64,000 nt of DNA from SAR324 cluster bacterium (GTDB lineage Bacteria; SAR324; NAC60-12): contig JADGAV010000007.1 of NCBI GenBank assembly GCA_015231825.1, positions 64,639 through 128,638 on the forward strand. The letters are read 5' to 3'. The first letter of the stretch is position 1, and the number at the start of each line of letters is the position of its first letter. The notes beneath the pieces are model-generated. The model had not been told where the DNA came from. It ran no database searches and worked only from the letters and a program-made list of their open reading frames with translations. Positions 35,575 to 43,875 of the stretch are shown here, in pieces. The translations under genes were made by a program, and so were the position numbers.

Positions 35575-35802
35575 CTAGATTTCTTCGTCTCCATTCTTTT
35601 TACAAACTTGTGATCCGAACCGCAATCTCTCTTTTTGCAAACCTGGCAAATTCAATATCCTCGACTGAATTTCAGAACATCGGAGCATGAAGATTCTTCC
35701 AATTGAGATGGTTTCTTGCTTTAAATCAGCAAAATAAGCCGTGGACCGTAGTGGTGAAGAGGTTTCAGATTCATTGAGTTTTGAAGGGAATTCCGCTAAC
35801 AT
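35575..35802 (-). CDS. Possible small protein (75 aa)
   Basis: A 75-codon frame on the same strand as the HTH-repeat gene, ending 30 bases before it. GGGGGG lies about eight bases upstream of its ATG. The translation is not recognised and its C-terminal third is basic (LQKERLRFGSQVCKKNGDEE). It fills most of the 310-base gap (35545-35855). It might also be a spurious frame or leader peptide. Confidence 0.3.
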   Translation of the reverse strand: MLAEFPSKLNESETSSPLRSTAYFADLKQETISIGRIFMLRCSEIQSRILNLPGLQKERLRFGSQVCKKNGDEEI

Positions 35803-35855
35803 TATTTCTACCCCCCTATCATTCTATACAATGACGACCCAGGCATCCCCTGAAT

Positions 35856-38030
35856 ATGAAAAATAAATATCTTTCTCAAGAAGAAAAAGATTTTGGATTG
35901 ATCGAATATATGAAGCACAGTACTTTCAATGCACTGGGCTTCAGTTTTCTGGCGAGCACCAGCGTCTATTTGATGGCCATCTACTATAAAGCCACTAATT
36001 TACAGTTGGGCTATGTCTCCGCAGTGTTCCACATGAGTGGAATCATCCTGATTTTCCTTCCCAAATTGCTTGACGGCTTCAACCTGGTTCAAGTCCATTT
36101 TTATGCCTGGCTTTTCCGTGGATTGATTTGCACTTTTTACGGTTTGCTATTTTGGGTTTCTGAGCATTACGCAGTGCAGTTGATCCTCACGGTCTACACT
36201 TTGTTCTGTTTGATCAGAACCATTGGCGTTCCCGTCGGACAACCGATTCAGCAGACACTGACCAATGAAGACAATATTGGTGACTTCGTCGCAAAACTTT
36301 CGAATCGGCATCAAGTCATGAACATTGTTTCCAACGCGGTCAGTTTTCTTATTTTATCCCTCCGATTTCTGGGGACCTTGCCAGGTTTGCTTCTGATTCA
36401 ATTTCTCGGAATTGTTTCCAATACGATTTCTTCTTACTATTTAAAAAAAGTACCCTGCCGGGAATTGGTCGAGTACAAGCCCGGAAGAAATATATTTTTA
36501 CTTCTTAAAGAAAGTTTGCTCAATCGCGAAAAAACCATGGTATTGCTGCTCCACTGGCTCAGTCTTGTTTCGGTGATACTGGCATCATTCTTTATTCCGT
36601 TTTTTAAAAAAGCAATCCTGATGCCCGATAATATGATTTTCCTTTATGTGATCACCGGGAGTTTCTCTACCTTGCTTTCAGGATATTTGGTCAAACCCTT
36701 TGTCGATCGAATTGGGAGCAAACCCATAATGATTATGTCTTCCATCGGACTCATGATGTTGAGCACGGGTTGGGGATTCATTTCCGTAAAGATGTCCTGG
36801 CCGACTATTTTTTTTCTGAGTTTTTTGACTTTCTTTTTTCAGGGAATGATCATCATCCTGACAGCACGTTTGATGCTGAAAATGATTCCGGAAAACGACA
36901 AGATCACCTACACATCGATGGTTCATTTCTTTTCGGCAATTGTTGCGTTGACTGTCGGACTATTCGGAGGATTTCTGATTGATATAGGAGAGACCCTTGG
37001 TTCCGGCTACCTCCATGATTATTCTCTGGTTTTTTTCATGCAGGCAATTGTCGCCTCCGGAATTGGGATGTCCTGCCTGTTTTTGACAGACCAAGGCAGT
37101 TTGTCCGTCAGAGAAACCGCACAAATTTTGTTGTCGACTCGAAATCTGAAAGCCTATCTGGATGTTTATCAATTCAATCGCACGCAGGATTCGGTCAAGA
37201 AAAAGACAATTTTGCTTTCGATCGGATACAGCGATACCAACATAGCCACAGCAGAAATCCGAAAAATATTGAAAAATCCATTTTCTGCCGAAAAACGAGA
37301 AATTCTCCGTTCCCTCTTTGAAAGACCGAGAGAGGTTTTATTGGATGAAATAATTCGGGAAGCCTGTGATGAGCATTCTTATCATCAAGCGAGTGCAATT
37401 TTCGCACTGGGGGCATATCCTCATAAAAAAGTGGAGGCCAAACTGCTCAATCTGCTGGACTCTCCTTCCCTGGAAATCAGTTCGACCGCTGCCAAATCGT
37501 TGGCGAGAATTGGCAATGTATCATCACTGGAAAAGATCATTGGCCTGGCAAATTCTCCCAGCAACCGAATTTGGGAAAAAATGAACTTTTATATCGCCTT
37601 CAGTTTGATGGATAAGAGTGGAAAATATCTGGCGGGAATATTTGAAACCGCGAGCAGAGTGGGAGGGAACAGCGGGACCCAAACCCTGCTCTCCATGTGC
37701 TCAAGTTTGTTGGATATGTCACCGCTTTTGTCTGAAATTTATCGAAAAGAAAATGAAAAAGCAATGAAGGGACTGAGGAATTTACTGACAGAAGCCAGGC
37801 AAATTCAGCTTTTTAATCACCATAAGAAACGCATTCACGAAGATTTTCAAAATGAAAACTGGGGCGATCTTTTTAACTGGTGCAGTTCTTTGCTGGAAGA
37901 AAAAGACTTTGAAGACCATCGTCAGTACTTAAAACACGCCATCATCAGGCAATCTCAGGAAGACTTGAATGCCACCACTCTGATTGCAACGCTGTATTTT
38001 ACCTATCAACTCATCAAATCGGCTGAATAG
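35856..38030 (+). CDS. MFS transporter with C-terminal HEAT-like repeats
   Basis: 724 residues. The first about 430 form 12 membrane segments of the major facilitator superfamily, including the motif-A-like loop VDRIGSKPIMIMSS and paired transport helices. The remaining 290 are soluble with HEAT-like repeats (HQASAIFALGAYPHKKVEAK, ISSTAAKSLARIGNVSSL). Similar MFS-plus-HEAT fusions resemble ATP/ADP translocase-like or NTT-type architectures with repeat tails, but the substrate is unknown. The gene is divergent from the HTH-repeat gene. There is no strong ribosome site before the ATG at 35856. Confidence 0.8.
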   Translation: MKNKYLSQEEKDFGLIEYMKHSTFNALGFSFLASTSVYLMAIYYKATNLQLGYVSAVFHMSGIILIFLPKLLDGFNLVQVHFYAWLFRGLICTFYGLLFWVSEHYAVQLILTVYTLFCLIRTIGVPVGQPIQQTLTNEDNIGDFVAKLSNRHQVMNIVSNAVSFLILSLRFLGTLPGLLLIQFLGIVSNTISSYYLKKVPCRELVEYKPGRNIFLLLKESLLNREKTMVLLLHWLSLVSVILASFFIPFFKKAILMPDNMIFLYVITGSFSTLLSGYLVKPFVDRIGSKPIMIMSSIGLMMLSTGWGFISVKMSWPTIFFLSFLTFFFQGMIIILTARLMLKMIPENDKITYTSMVHFFSAIVALTVGLFGGFLIDIGETLGSGYLHDYSLVFFMQAIVASGIGMSCLFLTDQGSLSVRETAQILLSTRNLKAYLDVYQFNRTQDSVKKKTILLSIGYSDTNIATAEIRKILKNPFSAEKREILRSLFERPREVLLDEIIREACDEHSYHQASAIFALGAYPHKKVEAKLLNLLDSPSLEISSTAAKSLARIGNVSSLEKIIGLANSPSNRIWEKMNFYIAFSLMDKSGKYLAGIFETASRVGGNSGTQTLLSMCSSLLDMSPLLSEIYRKENEKAMKGLRNLLTEARQIQLFNHHKKRIHEDFQNENWGDLFNWCSSLLEEKDFEDHRQYLKHAIIRQSQEDLNATTLIATLYFTYQLIKSAE

Positions 38031-38087
38031 GGGATGGCTGTAATTTTTTTGGCAAAAACGATGCGATGGATCATGGACCAATAGCAT

Positions 38088-38489
38088 TTACCCTGATTTC
38101 TTTTCCAATTCCAATGAAACCGAATTCATACAGTAACGCAAATGAGTGGGCGCCGGACCGTCTTCAAAAACATGCCCCAAATGGGCGTCACATTTTGCAC
38201 AAAGCACCTCAGTCCGCTTCATGAACAATGAATTGTCTGATTCCAAAGTCACTTTTTCCGGAGACAACGGTTCCCAGAAACTCGGCCAACCCGTCCCTGA
38301 ATCAAACTTTGTTTCTGAAGAAAACAAATCGTTTCCACAACAGGTGCATCGGTAAATTCCTGCTTCTTTAGCGGCATTGTATTTTCCGCTAAATGGCCGT
38401 TCCGTCCCTTTTTCTCGGCAGACATGAAACGCTTCCGGTGAGAGCTCTGCTCTCCATTCTTCATCAGTTTTTATAATTTTTTCAGACAT
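38088..38489 (-). CDS. msrB: Peptide-methionine (R)-S-oxide reductase
   Basis: MsrB repairs methionine-R-sulfoxide. The 133 residues match the family. Zinc ligands are CTCC and CAKC; the catalytic Cys sits in RYCMNSVSL, with typical GTGWPSF and [13 protein letters not shown] segments. It is the Cys form, not a selenoprotein. It is transcribed against the pca genes and stands alone. Confidence 0.95.
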   Translation of the reverse strand: MSEKIIKTDEEWRAELSPEAFHVCREKGTERPFSGKYNAAKEAGIYRCTCCGNDLFSSETKFDSGTGWPSFWEPLSPEKVTLESDNSLFMKRTEVLCAKCDAHLGHVFEDGPAPTHLRYCMNSVSLELEKKSG

Positions 38490-38671
38490 CCTTGCTTCCT
38501 AACAGAAAATTGATTCAAACGGTTGACTCCTGATGACGTCCTTTTTATCTTAAAGCAGCAAAAAAAACCATCAAAAACACAGAATCAGCGATGTACCTGA
38601 CATGCGCAAAAGGTTCTCGGGAAAATTAAAAATGAACGAAAAAAAAGTCATTTGAAAGCAGAGAAAAGGGG

Positions 38672-38699
38672 TTGCCTTTTTAAGAAATCTGTCTATATT
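38672..38699 (+). promoter_or_regulatory. Probable sigma-70 promoter for the pca genes
   Basis: TTGCCT (38672-38677), a 16-base spacer and TATATT (38694-38699), about 47 bases upstream of the pcaH ATG. No clear operator for a PcaQ/PcaU-like regulator is seen, and no such regulator gene is adjacent. Confidence 0.5.
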
Positions 38700-38745
38700 C
38701 ACAAGCGTATTCAACAACTGCAACACCACTTTCAGGAGATCTAGA

Positions 38746-39456
38746 ATGGCTGTTTTGACTGATTTCACTTCCCGTGACTGGAAGAGTCATCCCGCTTATC
38801 GCCATCCCCCATACAAATCAACCGTATTGCGGGGTCCAAGCAAACCATTGCTTCCATTACCTCACACACTTTCTGAGCTGACAGGCCCAATCTATGGTCA
38901 TGAGGTTCTGGAATCGCTCGATCACGATTTAACAAAAAATGCTGTCAGAAATGGTGAACCGTTAGGTGAACGGATTATTGTTTCCGGACGGGTACTTGAT
39001 GAAGAAGGGCGTCCGGTTCCGGAAACATTGATAGAAATCTGGCAGGCCAATGCGGCTGGCCGCTATATTCACAGGGTCGATCAGCATGATGCACCTATTG
39101 ACGCCAATTTTCTCGGATCAGGACGCTGCATGACGGATCAGGATGGTCGTTATCGCTTCACATCCATAAAGCCGGGTGCTTATCCATGGGGGAATCACCC
39201 CAACGGCTGGCGCCCCCAACACATCCATTTTTCCTTATTTGGTACCAGTTTCCTTAGCCGCCTGGTGACACAAATGTATTTTCCTGGTGATCCTTTGCTT
39301 CCGCTCGATCCAATTTTTAATTCCACTGCGGATGAAGAAGCCCGGGACCGTCTGGTTGCAAAATTTTCTCTGGATTTGACCGAACCAGAATGGGCACTTG
39401 GATATGAATTCGATATTGTTCTTCGTGGTCCCCAAAGCACCCCTATGGAAAATTAA
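38746..39456 (+). CDS. pcaH: Protocatechuate 3,4-dioxygenase beta subunit
   Basis: Catalytic, iron-bearing subunit of intradiol protocatechuate dioxygenase, which cleaves protocatechuate to 3-carboxy-cis,cis-muconate. The 236 residues match PcaH. Fe(III) ligands can be placed: Tyr in GRYIHRVD, Tyr in KPGAYPWG, and the two His in RPQHIHFS. Other family blocks are HRPPYKST-like at the N terminus, LIEIWQANAAG and MYFPGDPLL. AGGAG precedes the ATG. pcaG follows after 2 bases, as in nearly all pcaHG operons. Confidence 0.94.
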   Translation: MAVLTDFTSRDWKSHPAYRHPPYKSTVLRGPSKPLLPLPHTLSELTGPIYGHEVLESLDHDLTKNAVRNGEPLGERIIVSGRVLDEEGRPVPETLIEIWQANAAGRYIHRVDQHDAPIDANFLGSGRCMTDQDGRYRFTSIKPGAYPWGNHPNGWRPQHIHFSLFGTSFLSRLVTQMYFPGDPLLPLDPIFNSTADEEARDRLVAKFSLDLTEPEWALGYEFDIVLRGPQSTPMEN

Positions 39457-39458
39457 TT

Positions 39459-40055
39459 ATGTCAAAAGAAACTCCCTCACAGACAGTGGGTCCATACTTT
39501 GACTACGGACTCACTCCGGAACGGTATGGCAAAACCGGAATTGCCAACAACATCCTGACCAAGAAAGAAACTCAAGGAATTCGCATTCGCCTCGAAGGTC
39601 AGGTATTCGATGGGGAAGGGTCCCCCATCAGTGACGCGCTCATTGAAATATGGCAGTCCAATAGCCAGGGTCGTTATCGTCACCCCAATGATGATCGCGA
39701 AGAGTTTGCCCTGGATGAGCACTTTCACGGTTTTGGTCGGGCGCCAACTAACAATAACGGTGAATATTGGTTTGAAACCATCAAACCCGGACCGGTTCCA
39801 AGTCGCGGAAATGTTTTGCAGGCCCCTCATATCAACCTGATTGTAATGATGAGGGGCATGCTTGTCCATGCCTATTCTCGTTTGTATTTTTCAGATGAAC
39901 TTGAAGCCAATTCCAATGATCCCGTTTTGTCTTCCATCGAAGAAGAACGACGCGGGACCTTGATTGCAGTTCGCCAGGAACGCGCCGGACAGCTCATTTA
40001 CCGACTGGATATCCATATGCAGGGTGAACAGGAAACCGTCTTTTTTGACGCCTGA
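39459..40055 (+). CDS. pcaG: Protocatechuate 3,4-dioxygenase alpha subunit
   Basis: Alpha subunit of the same enzyme; it is homologous to PcaH but has lost the iron ligands. 198 residues. TPSQTVGPYFDYGLTPE at the N terminus and LIEIWQSNSQGRYRHP are family hallmarks, and the C terminus has APHINLIVMMRGMLVH with the expected difference from the beta subunit at the metal site. It assembles with PcaH as an alpha-beta unit. Confidence 0.94.
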   Translation: MSKETPSQTVGPYFDYGLTPERYGKTGIANNILTKKETQGIRIRLEGQVFDGEGSPISDALIEIWQSNSQGRYRHPNDDREEFALDEHFHGFGRAPTNNNGEYWFETIKPGPVPSRGNVLQAPHINLIVMMRGMLVHAYSRLYFSDELEANSNDPVLSSIEEERRGTLIAVRQERAGQLIYRLDIHMQGEQETVFFDA

Positions 40056-40080
40056 TCAGTCAGTTTTCCAAGAGAGAAAA

Positions 40081-41457
40081 ATGTCTGTTGCCCTTTACGA
40101 TTCTTTTTTGTACGGTTCGCTCTTTTCTGATCCGGACACGGTTAAACTGTTTTCTGATTCGGAAAGAGTGCAGGCAATGCTTTCGGTTGAGTCTGCCCTG
40201 GCCGAGGTACAAGGAGATCTTCGAATCATTCCCTCTCAAGCAGCAGATGAAATCGTTTGCGCCACCCGCACACTGAAGCCCGATTTTGATGCACTGCAAA
40301 GTGGAACGGAACAGGCAGGATTTCCCATCATTGCGCTGACTTCCCAATTGAAATCCGCTGTCAGTCAAGAAACTGCTCACTATATCCACTGGGGAGCGAC
40401 CACCCAGGATATTATGGATACGGCTCTGATTCTGCAATTGAAAGAGGGACTGACCCTGTTTGAAAGGTCGCTGGATCGAGTCATTGAGCATTTGGGCAAT
40501 CTGGCCGATCTTCATCGAAACACTCTGATGGCGGGGCGTACTCATTCTCAACAGGCACTTCCGATCACCTTTGGCTACAAAGTCGCTGGATGGCTGGCAC
40601 CGCTGCTGCGCCACCGCATGCGACTCACGGAAATGCGGCCGAGACTCTGCGTCGTACAGTTTGGAGGGGCTGCAGGCACCTTGGCAGCTCTGGGAGAGCA
40701 GGGCATGGAGGTGATGGAGCACCTGGCAAAAAAACTGACATTGGAGCTTCCACTAGTCCCCTGGCATTCGCAACGCGACGCATTTGCAGAATTGGCAAAC
40801 TGGCTTTCCTTGATTACCGGGAGTCTGGGCAAATTGGCACAGGATGTAATTTTGCTTTCCCAAAGCGAAATCAATGAAATTCGAGAAAGCAGTCATTCTG
40901 ACCGTGGGGGTTCTTCCACCATGCCACAAAAATCCAATCCGATTCTCAGTGAAATGATCGTCGCCTGTGCCCGTATGAATGCAACACTCCTCAGCAACAT
41001 GCATCACGCGTTGATTGCAGAACAGGAACGGGCCACTCATGGCTGGCAGCTGGAATGGCTGACCCTACCGCAAATGTTTAGCTGCACAGGGGCTGCCTTG
41101 AATCACGCAAACAAAGTCGCTGAATCCCTGGTGATCAACGATCAGCAGATGCAGTTCAATCTCGATCGCGCCAACGGCTTGCTGCTGGCGGAAGCCGCCA
41201 CTTTTGCTTTGAGTGAATTTTTACCGCGATCAGAAGCACAACGGTTAGTAAAATCAGCCTGTCTTGAAACAGCGGAAAATGGCCGGCACTTGATGGATAT
41301 TCTCGCCGAACAAAGCAAAATCAACGAAATTGATTGGCAAGCAATGAAAAACCCTGCACAGTATTTGGGGATGTGCAGTGTTTTTGTCGATCGAGTTTTA
41401 GATTCCTTATCCAAATCACGTCCTAACAAATGCAAAGGATCGGAAACAGAATCATGA
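40081..41457 (+). CDS. pcaB: 3-carboxy-cis,cis-muconate cycloisomerase
   Basis: Second step of the protocatechuate branch: lactonises carboxymuconate to gamma-carboxymuconolactone. 458 residues from the ATG at 40081 (MSVALYDSFL). It belongs to the fumarase/aspartase superfamily; the signature loop GGSSTMPQKSNPILSE is intact, with AGRTHSQQALPITFG and GATTQDIMDT. A longer frame to 39964 overlaps pcaG and is unlikely. AGAGAG lies just before the chosen ATG. No pcaC, pcaD, pcaIJ or pcaF is in the window, so the pathway continues elsewhere. Confidence 0.94.
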   Translation: MSVALYDSFLYGSLFSDPDTVKLFSDSERVQAMLSVESALAEVQGDLRIIPSQAADEIVCATRTLKPDFDALQSGTEQAGFPIIALTSQLKSAVSQETAHYIHWGATTQDIMDTALILQLKEGLTLFERSLDRVIEHLGNLADLHRNTLMAGRTHSQQALPITFGYKVAGWLAPLLRHRMRLTEMRPRLCVVQFGGAAGTLAALGEQGMEVMEHLAKKLTLELPLVPWHSQRDAFAELANWLSLITGSLGKLAQDVILLSQSEINEIRESSHSDRGGSSTMPQKSNPILSEMIVACARMNATLLSNMHHALIAEQERATHGWQLEWLTLPQMFSCTGAALNHANKVAESLVINDQQMQFNLDRANGLLLAEAATFALSEFLPRSEAQRLVKSACLETAENGRHLMDILAEQSKINEIDWQAMKNPAQYLGMCSVFVDRVLDSLSKSRPNKCKGSETES

Positions 41458-41921
41458 ACCTAGTACTTTTAGCAGATCACCAGGCTTCCCTTTCCAAAAT
41501 TGCACGCTGGTATTGTGAGGAATGGGGACACTTGCGAGAAGGGACTTCTCATGAAAAAATGATTAAAAATCTTCATTCCTACCTGAATAAAGACAAGGTG
41601 CCTCTGATGGTTTTGGCAATGGAGGGTGCTGAAACCGTTGGAGTGGCACAGCTGAAATTTCGAGAAATGGATATTTACCCGGAAAAAGAGCATTGGCTTG
41701 GCGGTGTTTTCGTATCACCTGAGCATCGAGGGAACAAGACTGCATCAAAAATAGTTGTAAAAATACTGGCAATTGCAGCGTCATTAAATATTGAATATCT
41801 CTACCTGCAAACCGAAAAATTAAATGGAGGACTCTACCCCCAATTAGGCTGGAAACCTTTGGAACAAGTCAATTATGATGGGGTTGATGTTCTTGTCATG
41901 GAAAATAAAGTTCTTACCTAG
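41454..41921 (+). CDS. GNAT-family N-acetyltransferase
   Basis: 155 residues. The acetyl-CoA binding motif region is LGGVFVSPEHRGNKTASKIV, followed by an aromatic/leucine strand (IEYLYLQTEKLNGG) and YPQLGWKPLEQVNYDG, typical of GNAT enzymes. The ATG at 41454 overlaps the pcaB stop (ATGA), indicating translational coupling. The acceptor is unknown; a frame starting upstream at 41430 would add eight residues but has no better ribosome site. Confidence 0.85.
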   Translation: MNLVLLADHQASLSKIARWYCEEWGHLREGTSHEKMIKNLHSYLNKDKVPLMVLAMEGAETVGVAQLKFREMDIYPEKEHWLGGVFVSPEHRGNKTASKIVVKILAIAASLNIEYLYLQTEKLNGGLYPQLGWKPLEQVNYDGVDVLVMENKVLT

Positions 41922-42037
41922 CAGTCGGAAAAGCAAAACAAAGGCGACTGAAGCATAGCTGCAGCAGGAGGAAATCGGCTTCTCAAAAGGGGTGAAAACG
42001 AAGCGTGCAGAAATTGATTGAACAAAGGAAGTGAAGA

Positions 42038-43444
42038 ATGGCATACCCAAGCGTCTACCCAACTGGCACGACCATTTACAATCCTGAAAAATGCTGGAAC
42101 GGCTACACCCTGTTTCCAGGAAAGAGTACCGGCGCTGTTTTGATTGATATGAGCGGACGAGTGGTCCAGCTCTGGAAAGGGCTTGATGGTTTCCCCAACA
42201 AGTTGCTTCCCGGAGGATTCGTCCTGGGAACGACAGGTCAGAGAAATGACAGGTACGGATTTCAGGATATGCTTGATCTGGTTCAGGTGGATTGGGAAGG
42301 AAACATCGTCTGGAAGTTCAACCGCTACGAACGCATCAAGGATCCTCGTCAAAAGGCTCAATGGATGGCGCGCCAGCATCACGATTTCCAGAGAGAAGGA
42401 AATCCGGTCGGCTACTATGTCCCCGGAATGGAACCGTATGTGGATCAAGGCAACACTTTGATGATCTGTCACAAAAATCTCAAACACCCCGGTATTACCG
42501 ATCGACTCCTTCTTGATGACACATTTATTGAAGTCACCTGGCAGGGAAAAGTTGTCTGGGAATGGATTTGCAGCGAACATTTTGAGGAACTGGGATTCAG
42601 CGAAGAGGCCAGGAACACTCTCTATCGTCATCCGAACATCAGACCAGAGTTGGGAGTGGGAGACTGGATGCACATCAATTCGATGTCTGCCCTCGGTCCC
42701 AACAAATGGTATGATGACGGCGATCAAAGGTTTCATCCTGAAAATATTATCTGGGGGAGCCGACAGTCAAATATTATCGCGATCATCGACAAGAAGACAG
42801 GGAAAATTGTTTGGAAGCTCGGACCCGATTATACGGCTTCTGACGAGCTTCGCTGCCTGGGCCAGATCATCGGTCAACACCACCCTCACCTAATCCCCAG
42901 AGGACTCCCGGGAGAAGGAAATATCCTGCTTTTTGACAATGGAGGCTGGGCCGGATACGGTGCCCCCAACCCCGGTTCTCCGACCGGCCACAACAATGCA
43001 CTGCGAGACTATTCGAGGGTCTTGGAATTCAATCCGCTAACTCTGGAAATTGTTTGGCAGTACACACCTTTAGAAGCTGGATTTATTCCCCCTTTAGTCA
43101 GTGCAAAATTTTACAGCGGCTTTATCAGTTCAGCTCAACGGCTGCCGAATGGAAATACACTGATCACGGAAGGAGCTGACGGGCGCCTTTTTGAAATTAC
43201 TGCAGAACATGAACTGGTCTGGGAATATATCAGTCCATATTTTGGAAAATATAAAAAAATGAAAAACAAAGGACGTGCGCTTGAATTCAATATGGTTTAT
43301 CGCTCCTACCGGGTGCCCTACACATGGGTTCCTCAGCTGGATTTTCCTGAAGAAACTCCCATTTTTCCGCCAAACATCAAACGATTCAGAGTCCCTGGTT
43401 CTCCTCCGTTTAAAGCCGGGAAGGTCACGATGATCAAGACTTGA
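42038..43444 (+). CDS. Arylsulfotransferase (ASST)-family protein
   Basis: 468 residues of beta-propeller type with the family pattern of repeated W-x-G/V-W blocks (GKVVWEWICSEHFEE, GKIVWKLGPDYTA, EIVWQYTP, LVWEYISPYFG). Conserved His blocks are RQHHDFQREGNPVGYY and GQHHPHLIPRGLPGEGN. Characterised ASST enzymes transfer sulfate from one phenol to another in the periplasm, but this protein has no recognisable signal peptide. AAAGGAAG precedes the ATG. It may act on phenolic compounds linked to the pca genes, an inference from position only. Confidence 0.8.
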   Translation: MAYPSVYPTGTTIYNPEKCWNGYTLFPGKSTGAVLIDMSGRVVQLWKGLDGFPNKLLPGGFVLGTTGQRNDRYGFQDMLDLVQVDWEGNIVWKFNRYERIKDPRQKAQWMARQHHDFQREGNPVGYYVPGMEPYVDQGNTLMICHKNLKHPGITDRLLLDDTFIEVTWQGKVVWEWICSEHFEELGFSEEARNTLYRHPNIRPELGVGDWMHINSMSALGPNKWYDDGDQRFHPENIIWGSRQSNIIAIIDKKTGKIVWKLGPDYTASDELRCLGQIIGQHHPHLIPRGLPGEGNILLFDNGGWAGYGAPNPGSPTGHNNALRDYSRVLEFNPLTLEIVWQYTPLEAGFIPPLVSAKFYSGFISSAQRLPNGNTLITEGADGRLFEITAEHELVWEYISPYFGKYKKMKNKGRALEFNMVYRSYRVPYTWVPQLDFPEETPIFPPNIKRFRVPGSPPFKAGKVTMIKT

Positions 43445-43664
43445 AATATTCCAACCATGAACGGCAGCTTGGAATCGAAGTCAGGTCAAGGTCCAATCAA
43501 TCTCCTTTTTGAAAGCATCAATAACTTGATAACCCCAATCAATAAGTTACAAAATATTATTGAAAAAAATGCTTGCACCCAGGAAAAATAAAAGATAGTT
43601 TGAAAAAATAAGCTGAGACGAATGTTCATAAGCAACTGTCAGTTAAGTAATTCGGAGAAACTTG

Positions 43665-43727
43665 ATGAAAATTCCAACCGCAAGCATCAATGCATATTAT
43701 TTCATTCAGGAGGTGGACAGACGTTGA
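43665..43727 (+). CDS. Possible 20-residue peptide
   Basis: ATG at 43665, 20 codons, TGA at 43725. A GGAG site lies seven bases upstream. The peptide starts MKIPTASINAYYF and ends in two Arg. It is too short for recognition. Downstream come two hairpins and then a two-subunit exporter, so it could be a leader peptide or exported peptide, or chance. Confidence 0.3.
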   Translation: MKIPTASINAYYFIQEVDRR

Positions 43728-43750
43728 CGGGACTTAAATAGACAGTTAGG

Positions 43751-43778
43751 GCCCGCTCAACTCCTTTTTGCGGGCTTT
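43751..43778 (+). terminator. Hairpin, possible first terminator
   Basis: GCCCGC (43751-43756) and GCGGGC (43770-43775) around a 13-base loop, followed by TTT. It lies 24 bases after the small peptide's stop. The short T-run makes it a weak terminator. Confidence 0.45.
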
Positions 43779-43803
43779 GAACAGATATTTCTACAAATCT
43801 GAA

Positions 43804-43833
43804 AAAACCCGCATTTCCAGCGGGTTTTTTTTT
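43804..43833 (+). terminator. Intrinsic terminator upstream of the ABC exporter
   Basis: CCCGC (43808-43812), seven-base loop, GCGGG (43820-43824), then nine Ts; the A-run before the stem also pairs with the Ts. It ends 42 bases before the ABC ATG, so it would block read-through unless regulated as an attenuator. Confidence 0.75.
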
Positions 43834-43875
43834 GCCCGCGATCCTAATTTTTCAAAGGGCAACAGAGGTGTAGAA

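Larger units (their letters stand above)
43445..43875. other. Leader region upstream of the ABC exporter
   Basis: 431 bases. They include a 20-codon ORF (43665-43727) with a good ribosome site, followed by two hairpins (43751-43778 and 43804-43833). No promoter stands out with confidence; TTGCAC at 43573 has no good -10 partner. The ABC transporter's own ATG (43876) follows GAGGTG. Confidence 0.5.
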
